Source: UBA11606 sp049437325
Lineage (GTDB): Bacteria; Actinomycetota; Acidimicrobiia; Acidimicrobiales; Aldehydirespiratoraceae
Direction: 5' to 3'
NCBI GenBank assembly: GCA_049437325.1
Contig: JBMTIM010000032.1
Span: 1-36,735, forward strand
Length of the DNA: 36,735 nt
Shown: positions 1-6,985 of the stretch, in pieces
How positions within the stretch are numbered: position 1 is the stretch's first letter
How the letters are laid out: the number at the start of each line of letters is the position of its first letter
Translations under genes and position numbers: made by a program
The notes under the pieces: model-generated
Database searches by the model: none
What the model saw: only the letters and a program-made list of their open reading frames with translations
Told to the model about the DNA's origin: nothing

Positions 1-46
1 TCGGCCCTCCATCGGCGCCACCGTCCTCGGCCCTCGACTGGGTCGA

Positions 47-1600
47 CTAGAAGCCGAACGCGCCACCGGTGAGGGCTCGAGGGTCGGCGGCTCCCGCCAC
101 CGTGCCGTGCCGGGTGATCTCGATCGCATGGGCGTGGCCGAATGCACTGCCGGCCTCCACCTCGGCGATCCGGTGCCCGCGGGCAGCGAGGCCCTCGGCG
201 ACCGCCGCCGGTACGTGCTCCTCGAGTTCGACCCGGCGCCCGACATCGGGCCGCCACGTGTCGAATCCACTGTCGGACGCGATCCGCCACCGGCCCCGGC
301 CGACCGCCCGTCCCGGATCCTGATCGAACAACAGGAGACTGGCGAGCATCTGCAGCACGATCTGCGGTTGGGCGTCTCCTCCCATGGTGCCGAGGACGCT
401 CCGAAGGCGACCGTCGGGATGGGTCACCAGCGCCGGAGCCAGCGTATGGGGTGGCCGCATACCCGCCCGGTACTCGGCCGGATGGCCCGGTTCGAGCGAG
501 AAGCCCAACCCTCGGTCGTGCAGAAAGATGCCGGTCGAGCCGGCGATGATGTGGGCGCCGAACCCCGAGGCGTTGGAGTTGATCAGCGAGACCCCCATGC
601 CGTCTCGATCGATCACGCACAGGTAGGTGGTGTCGCCGTCGAAGGTGGGGGTCGCCAGGTCTGCAGCATGGTCGGGATCGATAGCGGCCCGGCGTGCTGC
701 GACCCGATCTGCTCCGAGCAGGATCGCCGGGTCGGCCCCGTCGAACAGTTGCGTGGGTCGATCGAAGGAGGCATGGATCGCAGCCTCGACGAGCAGATGC
801 GTGCCCGCCGGGTCGTCGACAATGTCGAAGCCATCGGCGATCGCAGCGGACAGCAGGGTGAGGTAGCCCTGACTCGTGGGCGGGACCGACCAGATCGAGT
901 GACCGAAGGCGTCGACCGAGATCGGGTCGACCCAGCGGGCCTGATCGATGTCGAGATCGGACGGCGAAAACTCGTCGGGTCCGACCTCGAGCAAACCGGC
1001 CGCGAACTCTCCGCCGTAAAAACCGGCGCGACCTTCCGAGGAGATTGCGCGAAGCGTTCTCGCCGAGCCCGGTCGACGGATCACGTCACCGGTGTCGGCC
1101 GAGGAGGGGAAGTCGTTGTTCGCAACGTCGGCCACCACCGGCAGGCTCCGGGCAAGAAGCGGGTGCATCGGAAACCCTTCCTCTGCATGCCTGATGCCGT
1201 CGGCCAGCACTCGATCGAGCGGCAGTCGCCCGTGGCGGGCATGCAACGCCAGCCAGCCGTCGACTGCACCGGGCACGGTCACCGCCCGGATGTTCCCTTT
1301 GAGCGGGATCATCGTCAGACCTTCGGCACGAGCCGCGTCGGGGTCGGCGCCCGACCCGGCCATGCCGCTCGCGTCGAGGGCCTCCGGTGGTCCGTCGGTG
1401 TGGTGCACCAGCGCCCAGAGGTCGCCGCCCATCCCACACATGTTGGGGCACGTGACCGCAAGCACGGCGTTGGCGGCGATCGCAGCGTCGACCGCCGAAC
1501 CACCATCACGCAGCACATCGACACCGGCCTGGGTTGCGAGATGGTCGATGGTCGAGACCATGGCGTTGGGTGCGTGACGGGTGACGACGGGGGCGAACAT
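47..1600 (-). CDS. Gamma-glutamyltransferase family protein (YwrD-like)
   Basis: 517 aa. N-terminal nucleophile hydrolase of the gamma-glutamyltranspeptidase family, which autocleaves and then hydrolyses or transfers gamma-glutamyl groups from glutathione-type donors. The N-terminal part has the family signature DGGSAVDAAIAAN (about residues 32-44) and MCGMGGD (54-60). The expected autocleavage and catalytic threonine is Thr324 in GDTTYLCVID, followed by the small-subunit region with NSNASGFG (341-348), MRPPHTLAPAL and GTMGGDAQPQ. I see no signal peptide, so a cytoplasmic YwrD-type enzyme is more likely than the secreted E. coli Ggt type. The frame is open to 1894, but homology begins at the ATG at 1600, and upstream residues look non-coding. 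A weak -10 (CACACT) sits 6 nt before this ATG. The gene is divergent from the DUF427 gene, 57 bp away. Confidence 0.9.
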   Translation of the reverse strand: MFAPVVTRHAPNAMVSTIDHLATQAGVDVLRDGGSAVDAAIAANAVLAVTCPNMCGMGGDLWALVHHTDGPPEALDASGMAGSGADPDAARAEGLTMIPLKGNIRAVTVPGAVDGWLALHARHGRLPLDRVLADGIRHAEEGFPMHPLLARSLPVVADVANNDFPSSADTGDVIRRPGSARTLRAISSEGRAGFYGGEFAAGLLEVGPDEFSPSDLDIDQARWVDPISVDAFGHSIWSVPPTSQGYLTLLSAAIADGFDIVDDPAGTHLLVEAAIHASFDRPTQLFDGADPAILLGADRVAARRAAIDPDHAADLATPTFDGDTTYLCVIDRDGMGVSLINSNASGFGAHIIAGSTGIFLHDRGLGFSLEPGHPAEYRAGMRPPHTLAPALVTHPDGRLRSVLGTMGGDAQPQIVLQMLASLLLFDQDPGRAVGRGRWRIASDSGFDTWRPDVGRRVELEEHVPAAVAEGLAARGHRIAEVEAGSAFGHAHAIEITRHGTVAGAADPRALTGGAFGF

Positions 1601-1640
1601 GCCTGCAGTGTGGCACGCAGCGGGAATCAATCCCGAAGGC

Positions 1641-1657
1641 GCGGTGTTGACCACCGC
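1641..1657. promoter_or_regulatory. Inverted repeat abutting the DUF427 start
   Basis: GCGGTG and CACCGC form perfect 6-bp arms around a 5-nt centre TTGAC and end directly before the ATG at 1658. The site is inside the 57-bp divergent gap to the gamma-glutamyltransferase gene. It could be an operator, or a hairpin hiding the DUF427 start. No function is shown by sequence alone. Confidence 0.35.
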
Positions 1658-2008
1658 ATGCCGGTCGAGCGCATCACCTCCACTGCTTCCCGTGTCGTCG
1701 TCGCGGTCGGCGACACCGTGGTGGCCGACACCACCGGCGCCCGCATCCTCTTCGAGACCAATCTGCCGCCTCGCTATTACATCCCGTTTGCGGACATCCG
1801 GTCGGAGTTGCTGACGCCGACCGACACGTCGACGCACTGTCCGTACAAGGGTGACGCCCGCTACTGGACCGTCACGGTCGAGGGGACCGAGCACCCCGAC
1901 ATCGTGTGGGGGTACGACGAGCCGATTCCCGAGTCGGCCGAGATTGCCGGGTTCGTGTCGTTCTATCCGTCAAGGGTGACCCTCACGGTCGACGGCGCAC
2001 CGGTTTGA
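1658..2008 (+). CDS. DUF427 domain protein
   Basis: 116 aa. A small single-domain protein of the DUF427 family, common in Actinobacteria and proteobacteria, with no established biochemical role. It has the family's typical run: RILFETNLPPRYYIPFADI (about 29-47), then the conserved THCPYKGDARYW block (about 57-68) and the FYPSRV segment near the C terminus. The fold is expected to be a compact beta-barrel. The start chosen is the ATG at 1658, directly after an inverted repeat. The frame upstream is open but antisense to the gamma-glutamyltransferase gene and not protein-like. No Shine-Dalgarno sequence is visible. Confidence 0.85.
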   Translation: MPVERITSTASRVVVAVGDTVVADTTGARILFETNLPPRYYIPFADIRSELLTPTDTSTHCPYKGDARYWTVTVEGTEHPDIVWGYDEPIPESAEIAGFVSFYPSRVTLTVDGAPV

Positions 2009-2048
2009 CTCGTGGGCTGACGTGCCTACCGGATGCACGGTCCGACGT

Positions 2049-2882
2049 TCAGGTCCGAACGGTTGCGATTCGCCGACGGGCGATCTCGAGGTCGTCCGGG
2101 TTGGTCACACCGACCCAGGGTTCGTCGGTCGGCACGATGCCGACCGTATAGGTGCCGGCGGTGCGGAGGCTGTCGACAACGGTGGGCAGGAGGAACTCCG
2201 ACGTCTCCTCGTGGCCGTGTTCGGCAATGAACCGATCGAACTCGGTTGCGAGATGACCGAACAGCGACGGCGCAAAGACCCAACAGTTCATCGATGCGAC
2301 AGCATCGTCGGTGAGAACGCCGGCTGGATCGCTCGAGGTGATCACCCCATCATCTCCGCGACTGATGCCATGGGTCTCCACGAGCGAGACGAGTTCGGTG
2401 CCGTCGACACCACAGATCCCGCGTGAGACCTCGCCGATCTCGGGCAATGTCTGACCGAGTCGGAATCCGGCAAGCAGGGCTCGGTCGTCGGGAAGGTCCG
2501 TGGCTGCTGTAGCCAACGCTGCGAATGTGGAGCGGCCGTAGTAGTCGTCTGCGTTGACCACGCAGAATCGGTCGGGAACCTCGGGCGCGGCGGTGAGCAC
2601 CGCGTGCGCCGTTCCCCACGGCTTGTTCCGGCTCGGACCATGGGTGTCTTGCAGCACATAGGCGACGTCGAGTTCCGGATGCTGCGCAGACACGTGGCGT
2701 CGTAGATCGTCCTCGATGTCGCTGCGCACGATCAGAACGACCTTCTCCATGCCTGCAGCGAGCGCATCCGCTATGGCGAAATCGAGGAACGCTTCACCGC
2801 CGTCGCCAACCACGGCAAGTTGTTTCGTGCCGCCGAACCTCGATCCGAGGCCGGCCGCCATCACGACGAGGGTGAGACTCAT
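2049..2882 (-). CDS. Sugar-nucleotidyltransferase-like protein
   Basis: 277 aa. Rossmann-like NTP_transferase domain of the family that joins a sugar-1-phosphate or similar phosphate to an NTP. The nucleotide-binding signature GLGSRFGGTK spans residues 11-20 with Arg15 and Lys20. KPWGTAHA (86-93) is the base-contacting loop and NADDYYG (109-115) carries the metal-binding Asp. No left-handed beta-helix or other C-terminal domain follows, so the protein is a bare catalytic domain. The substrate cannot be read from sequence. The start is the ATG at 2882, with TACGAT 7 nt upstream, rather than an upstream in-frame codon at 2903. It is the last gene of the run beginning with the menaquinone genes, 37 bp after the histidine phosphatase, but seems to have its own promoter. 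Confidence 0.85.
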   Translation of the reverse strand: MSLTLVVMAAGLGSRFGGTKQLAVVGDGGEAFLDFAIADALAAGMEKVVLIVRSDIEDDLRRHVSAQHPELDVAYVLQDTHGPSRNKPWGTAHAVLTAAPEVPDRFCVVNADDYYGRSTFAALATAATDLPDDRALLAGFRLGQTLPEIGEVSRGICGVDGTELVSLVETHGISRGDDGVITSSDPAGVLTDDAVASMNCWVFAPSLFGHLATEFDRFIAEHGHEETSEFLLPTVVDSLRTAGTYTVGIVPTDEPWVGVTNPDDLEIARRRIATVRT

Positions 2883-2889
2883 GACGGCG

Positions 2890-2895
2890 ATCGTA
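2890..2895 (-). promoter_or_regulatory. Predicted leaderless -10 element, nucleotidyltransferase gene
   Basis: TACGAT on the minus strand, 7 nt before the ATG at 2882. This matches TANNNT and would put the transcript start at the initiation codon. It decides the start of the gene. Confidence 0.55.
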
Positions 2896-2919
2896 GGAGG
2901 CACATGCCGACGACCACCG

Positions 2920-3534
2920 TCACCACTCGATGAGATCGCTGACGTGATGGGTTTCGTTGAACGAACGGACCGACCGCACGCCGGTGCTGCTCGCCTGCAC
3001 CCGGGTCAGACCGCAGTAGTCGGCCCGCACGGCAAAGACGTCTTCGAGTCCCATGATCGTTTTCAGGTACACCGCAATCACCATGCCATGACAAAACACC
3101 GCCACGCGTCGTCCCTTGTTGGTCGCGATGACGTGTTCGAATCCACGGTGCACACGCGCCTCGAAGGCCTCGAGGCCCTCGCTGAACACATGGTCTTCGA
3201 GCGCGTCGGTGTCGAAATAATGCGCAGTGTCGGGATCGTCGGGGGATAGTTCCTCCAGCGGCACGTAGATGTTCGAGGCGTGATCACTTTCTTTGAGATC
3301 ATCGATCTGTTCGATCCCGAGGCCGAGCATGTCGGCGGTGGGCAGGGCGGTCTGGTGGGCACGCAGCATCGTCGATGACACCACATGATGGATCTCATGG
3401 TCGCGCAAGAAGTCGGCGGCTCGTGCTGCCTGCTGTCGACCAAGATCAGACAGTTCGGGATCAGCTGCGGCCCCCGACCGGCCGTCGACCACCTGCCGCA
3501 CAGGGCGACCGTGACGGAAGATGTAGAGATCCAC
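2920..3534 (-). CDS. Histidine phosphatase family protein
   Basis: 204 aa. Phosphoglycerate-mutase-like phosphatase (histidine phosphatase superfamily, branch 1). The phospho-acceptor motif is FRHGR with His8. A second conserved region is SSTMLRAHQTA (53-63) with Arg58, and the second catalytic histidine is His149 in VAVFCHGM. Length and order fit the bacterial CobC/GpmB-like group. The substrate is unknown. The start is GTG at 3534: the RHG motif lies five residues in, as usual for the family, and TACCCT lies 7 nt upstream. It follows menC by 21 bp on the same strand, so it may act on a phosphorylated metabolite or may merely be co-transcribed. Confidence 0.88.
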   Translation of the reverse strand: MDLYIFRHGRPVRQVVDGRSGAAADPELSDLGRQQAARAADFLRDHEIHHVVSSTMLRAHQTALPTADMLGLGIEQIDDLKESDHASNIYVPLEELSPDDPDTAHYFDTDALEDHVFSEGLEAFEARVHRGFEHVIATNKGRRVAVFCHGMVIAVYLKTIMGLEDVFAVRADYCGLTRVQASSTGVRSVRSFNETHHVSDLIEW

Positions 3535-3541
3535 GGCGGGG

Positions 3542-3547
3542 AGGGTA
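3542..3547 (-). promoter_or_regulatory. Predicted leaderless -10 element, histidine phosphatase gene
   Basis: TACCCT on the minus strand, 7 nt before the GTG at 3534, inside the short gap after menC. It suggests an internal promoter within the men operon. Confidence 0.5.
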
Positions 3548-3555
3548 CCGGCGGG

Positions 3556-4581
3556 TCAGACAGGACTCACGCCGAGACCGGGCCCCGTCGGAACCAGGAC
3601 ATGGCCGTCGACGATCGGGAGGGCCGGGGCGACGTCGTCGACGAGCAACGGTGACGTCGCCAGCCCGTGTGCGACCTCGGTGCCGACCGCCGCTGCGACG
3701 TGCACCGCGTGGGCAACCCCGATCGCACTGTCGATCATCGAGGTGACGACAACCGTCGCCTGCGCCGCATGCACAAGGTCAACAGCCCGCATCGCCAGAT
3801 CAGGACCACCGAGCGCTTGCGGTTTCACCACCACGACCTGGATCGAGCCGGTACCGAGGGCCTCGATGATGTCGTCGATGGTGCGAGCCGACTCGTCGAC
3901 CGCAACGGGGACGACACTTCGTGAACCGACGGTTGCGATCGCGTCGATTCCGGCCGTGGGTTCTTCGCAGAACGCCACGTCGCTGTCGGCCAGTCGGTCG
4001 AGCACGGCGATTGCCGTTTCGACGTCCCAGGCGCCGTTGGCGTCGAGACGAATCTCGACCTCGTCGCCGACCGCACGCCGGATCGCACCGACCCGCGCCA
4101 CGTCGTCGTCGGGTGAGGCAGCGCCAACTTTGATCTTCAGCGCAGTGAAACCGGCAGAGACCGCCTGCGACGCGTCGTGCACGGCCCGGTCGGTCGCTGC
4201 CGCCCCGATCGTTGCGTTGACACGCACCCGGTCGATGGCAGTGGGGGCGAGGAGGGACGCAAGCGGGACCCGCGCACGACGGGCCGAGAGATCGTGGAAC
4301 GCGCCGGCCAGTGCTGCTCGCGCCTCGGGAACAGCTTCCAGCATGTCGAGTGCGTGACCGACGCCGTCAGGATCGACGTCCGCCGCCGTCACAGTGAGGT
4401 GGTGGACCACGTCGTCGATCGACGAACTCGACCAGCCCGCCATCGGACACGCGTCGCCCCAACCGACCGACCCGGCCTCGTCGAGCGACACCAGCACACC
4501 TCGCCGCGACTCGATCGACCGATACGACGTCACCATCGGCGACACGAGACGCAGCTCGTAGGGAGTCAGTTCGAGGGTCAC
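3556..4581 (-). CDS. menC: o-Succinylbenzoate synthase
   Basis: 341 aa. Enolase-superfamily enzyme that dehydrates SHCHC to o-succinylbenzoate in menaquinone synthesis. The barrel domain shows the catalytic pair in LKIKV (Lys149, Lys151) and the metal ligands Asp180 (RLDANGAW), Glu206 or Glu207 (CEEP) and Asp229 (AVDES). The second catalytic Lys is Lys253 (VVKPQ). The start is GTG at 4581, whose last two bases form part of the menH stop (GTGA overlap), so translation is probably coupled. The frame is open to 4764, but that extension is arginine-rich and antisense to nothing conserved. Position directly after menH and menD supports MenC over other muconate-lactonizing-type enolases. Confidence 0.92.
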   Translation of the reverse strand: MTLELTPYELRLVSPMVTSYRSIESRRGVLVSLDEAGSVGWGDACPMAGWSSSSIDDVVHHLTVTAADVDPDGVGHALDMLEAVPEARAALAGAFHDLSARRARVPLASLLAPTAIDRVRVNATIGAAATDRAVHDASQAVSAGFTALKIKVGAASPDDDVARVGAIRRAVGDEVEIRLDANGAWDVETAIAVLDRLADSDVAFCEEPTAGIDAIATVGSRSVVPVAVDESARTIDDIIEALGTGSIQVVVVKPQALGGPDLAMRAVDLVHAAQATVVVTSMIDSAIGVAHAVHVAAAVGTEVAHGLATSPLLVDDVAPALPIVDGHVLVPTGPGLGVSPV

Positions 4582-5315
4582 GCCCGGCTCTGGGTGGCAA
4601 GAATCGCTGCGGCTACGGCGTCGGGCTGCTCGAGGTGAGCGGCGTGCCCCGCACCCTCGACGACATGGACCGTTGCCGATGGGAGCGCAGCGGCGAGTTC
4701 TCGGGCGATCGCCACGAATTTCTCGTCGTCCGCTCCTGCGATGAGAGCCACCGGCATCGTGCACCTGGCGAGATCGTGGTGAAGAGGGCGCATCCGGCCC
4801 GTCGAGTTGGCCCGGAGGCTCCTCGCCAGCGCGACGGGGTCGTTCCCGAGTCGCTGTGCTCGAGCCGCGGCGAGCGCATCCCTGCCGAGCCGGGCCTGCG
4901 TCGCGAACAACGGGTTCGCCATCCAGCTGTCGACGAACCCCTCGAGATCACACTCGATCTGAGCGGCCAACACATCGTCGGAACTCGCCCGCGCCGCGCG
5001 TTCGTCGGGATCGAGAAGTCCTGCCGAAGCCCCGATCAGGCTCAGGGAGCGCACCTGTTCGGGATGTCGACACGCCGCAGTGAGCGCGATTCGACCACCC
5101 ATCGAATACCCGACCATGTGGAATGGCACTGCATGTCGAGCCAGCACGGCATCGGCCATCGCGTCGATCGAGTACGCCGAGTCATCGGCCGGATGGGGAC
5201 CTGAGCCATGACCGGGAAGATCCGGGACGTCGACCGGGCCAGCAAGGCGAGACGTGATCGGCTCCATGGTTCCGGCATCGCCGGTGAACCCGTGAAGCAC
5301 AACCGTTGGCGTCAT
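4578..5315 (-). CDS. menH: SHCHC synthase-like alpha/beta hydrolase
   Basis: 245 aa. Alpha/beta-hydrolase-fold protein that in this pathway eliminates pyruvate from SEPHCHC to give SHCHC. The N-terminal VVLHGFTGD (5-13) is the oxyanion strand. The nucleophile elbow GYSMGG carries Ser71, the acid is Asp196 (AGADDEKF), and His224 lies in EGAGHAAHLEQP. LPGHGSG (33-39) is also typical. Assignment to MenH rests on these motifs plus position between menD and menC, since the hydrolase fold alone is not specific. The ATG at 5315 overlaps the menD stop as ATGA, and its own stop overlaps the menC start. Confidence 0.88.
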   Translation of the reverse strand: MTPTVVLHGFTGDAGTMEPITSRLAGPVDVPDLPGHGSGPHPADDSAYSIDAMADAVLARHAVPFHMVGYSMGGRIALTAACRHPEQVRSLSLIGASAGLLDPDERAARASSDDVLAAQIECDLEGFVDSWMANPLFATQARLGRDALAAARAQRLGNDPVALARSLRANSTGRMRPLHHDLARCTMPVALIAGADDEKFVAIARELAAALPSATVHVVEGAGHAAHLEQPDAVAAAILATQSRA

Positions 5316-6985
5316 GGTGTGATCGACTCGCCCACTGCGCTTCGCACGGCGGTGCGAGCCGCCATGTCGCGCTCGGGATCGATCCGCACGATCAGGAGAT
5401 CGACACCCGGATCGGTCTTCGCCACGGCCAGCTGCACTGCCCGGCCCAGATCGTCATCGGGTTCGAGGACGGTGGCGTCGACCCCAGCCATCCCGTCGAG
5501 GCAACCGAGATCGACCCCGTGTGGGGTTCGAAAGATCGTGTCGTATGCGTCGGCCCCGATCCGGCCGTGGATCGGCAGCATCGAGAAGATCTGCCCGCCG
5601 TCGTTGTCGATGCACACCACCGTGAGGTGTTCACCGCTCCGGGCGACCCCGAGCAGACCACCGATGTCGTGCAACAGTGCAAGGTCGCCGGTGAAGACGA
5701 CGACCGGTGTGTCGACCTGGGTCGCCACCCCAAGCGCGGTCGATGTGATTCCGTCGATCCCGGCGGCGCCGCGGTTACCTACGAAGACGAGTGGCGTGTC
5801 AGACCTGACATAGGAGTCGAGATCTCGAGGCGGCATCGAGTTCGAGGTCATGACCACTGCGCCGCCGGGAAGCGCGTCACAGAGATCGCGGACGACCGAT
5901 GCGCTGGTGCGACCTGACGTGGACACGACCCGCTCGATGGCTTGTGACGCTGCCGCGTCGAGTGCTCGCCAGCGGGCCAGCCACCCGGGGTCGGACGGTG
6001 GCCCGGTGACGTCTGCGGGCCACGCCGTCAGATGATGGGTGGTGGTGAAGGACGCGTCGTGCCAACGCTGCTCGGGATCGATCAACACCACCCGTTCGGG
6101 TGAGATCCGTTCGAGCCACTGATTGACCGGCGCGGTTGTGGTCGCTCCGCCGACCCGAACGACGACATCGGGACGAAGGCGGTCGACGGCCGGGTGTTTG
6201 AGGAGGTGTTCCGATGCTTCGAGCGCATCCTGTGAACGGGCCTGGGAGAGGGGTTCACCGATCAGCGGCCACCCTTTCGATCGTGCGACCTGTGCTGCGA
6301 CGCGCGCAAGCTCGCACTGGGCATCGATGCCGTTCGCCGCATCGGGGCCAAGAACGATCACACCGTCGCCGTCGAAGAGCCCGTCGGCTGGGGTCGACAC
6401 CGGCTCGGTCGTCGACGTTGGGGCCGGCTCGTAGAACCGGACCGGCACCCCGGCCACCGGTTCGAGTGGCTTGCGGAGTGGCCAGTTGAGATGGACCGGC
6501 CCGCGCCGTGTTCCGATCGCTGCGTCGTGGGCCCGCATCGCTGTCAGCCGGGCTGCCGACTCCGACCAGTCGCTGGGGACCGGCAGGTCGGCGAACCACC
6601 GGACATTGGTGCCGTAGATCCCAACCTGGTCGATGGTCTGACCTGCGCCCCAGTCGCGCAGTTCGGGTGGTCGATCGGCGCTACAGACGATCATCGGCAC
6701 GCAAGCGTGGTTCGCCTCCACCACCGCCGGGAGGTAGTTGGCTGCGGCCGTGCCCGAGGTGCATATCAACACCGATGGTCGGCCCGAGGCGCGGGCCTGC
6801 CCCAGTGCGAAGAAGGCGGCCGAACGTTCGTCGAGTTGGATGTGGGTCCGGAGGCCAGGGTGGGCGTGGAACGTAACCGCCAGGGGCGTCGAGCGCGACC
6901 CGGGAGAGATGACGACGTCACGCACACCGAGGGAGGCGAGTGTGCCGGCGAAAGCGGCGATCGGGTCGTACGTGGGATCGGTCAT
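5312..6985 (-). CDS. menD: SEPHCHC synthase
   Basis: 557 aa. Thiamine-diphosphate enzyme that adds the 2-oxoglutarate-derived succinic semialdehyde unit to isochorismate, the first committed step after isochorismate. Visible MenD hallmarks are VVISPGSRSTPLA (24-36), the catalytic Glu53 in LDERSA, TSGTAAANY (77-85) and SADRPPELRDWGAGQTIDQ (102-120). The C-terminal ThDP/Mg motif begins GDLALLHD and ends with DNDGGQIFSMLP. The start is the ATG at 6985, sharing ATGA with the stop of the upstream isochorismate synthase. The frame continues to 7234, but that part is antisense-like and arginine-rich. The overlap chain from the fusion gene through menC implies one mRNA and coupled translation. Confidence 0.95.
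   Translation of the reverse strand: MTDPTYDPIAAFAGTLASLGVRDVVISPGSRSTPLAVTFHAHPGLRTHIQLDERSAAFFALGQARASGRPSVLICTSGTAAANYLPAVVEANHACVPMIVCSADRPPELRDWGAGQTIDQVGIYGTNVRWFADLPVPSDWSESAARLTAMRAHDAAIGTRRGPVHLNWPLRKPLEPVAGVPVRFYEPAPTSTTEPVSTPADGLFDGDGVIVLGPDAANGIDAQCELARVAAQVARSKGWPLIGEPLSQARSQDALEASEHLLKHPAVDRLRPDVVVRVGGATTTAPVNQWLERISPERVVLIDPEQRWHDASFTTTHHLTAWPADVTGPPSDPGWLARWRALDAAASQAIERVVSTSGRTSASVVRDLCDALPGGAVVMTSNSMPPRDLDSYVRSDTPLVFVGNRGAAGIDGITSTALGVATQVDTPVVVFTGDLALLHDIGGLLGVARSGEHLTVVCIDNDGGQIFSMLPIHGRIGADAYDTIFRTPHGVDLGCLDGMAGVDATVLEPDDDLGRAVQLAVAKTDPGVDLLIVRIDPERDMAARTAVRSAVGESITP

Noticed and set aside
107..2008. Long plus-strand open frame covering the gamma-glutamyltransferase region
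   Set aside because: Only the last 117 codons (from 1658) are protein-like (DUF427). The rest is the antisense of a well-conserved gene in GC-rich DNA.
2337..2346. GGTGATCACC, resembling the core of the candidate MerR operator; a similar GTGATCAC is at 3280-3287
   Set aside because: Both lie inside coding sequence and share only the common GTGATCAC core, not the full AGAG/CTCT arms.
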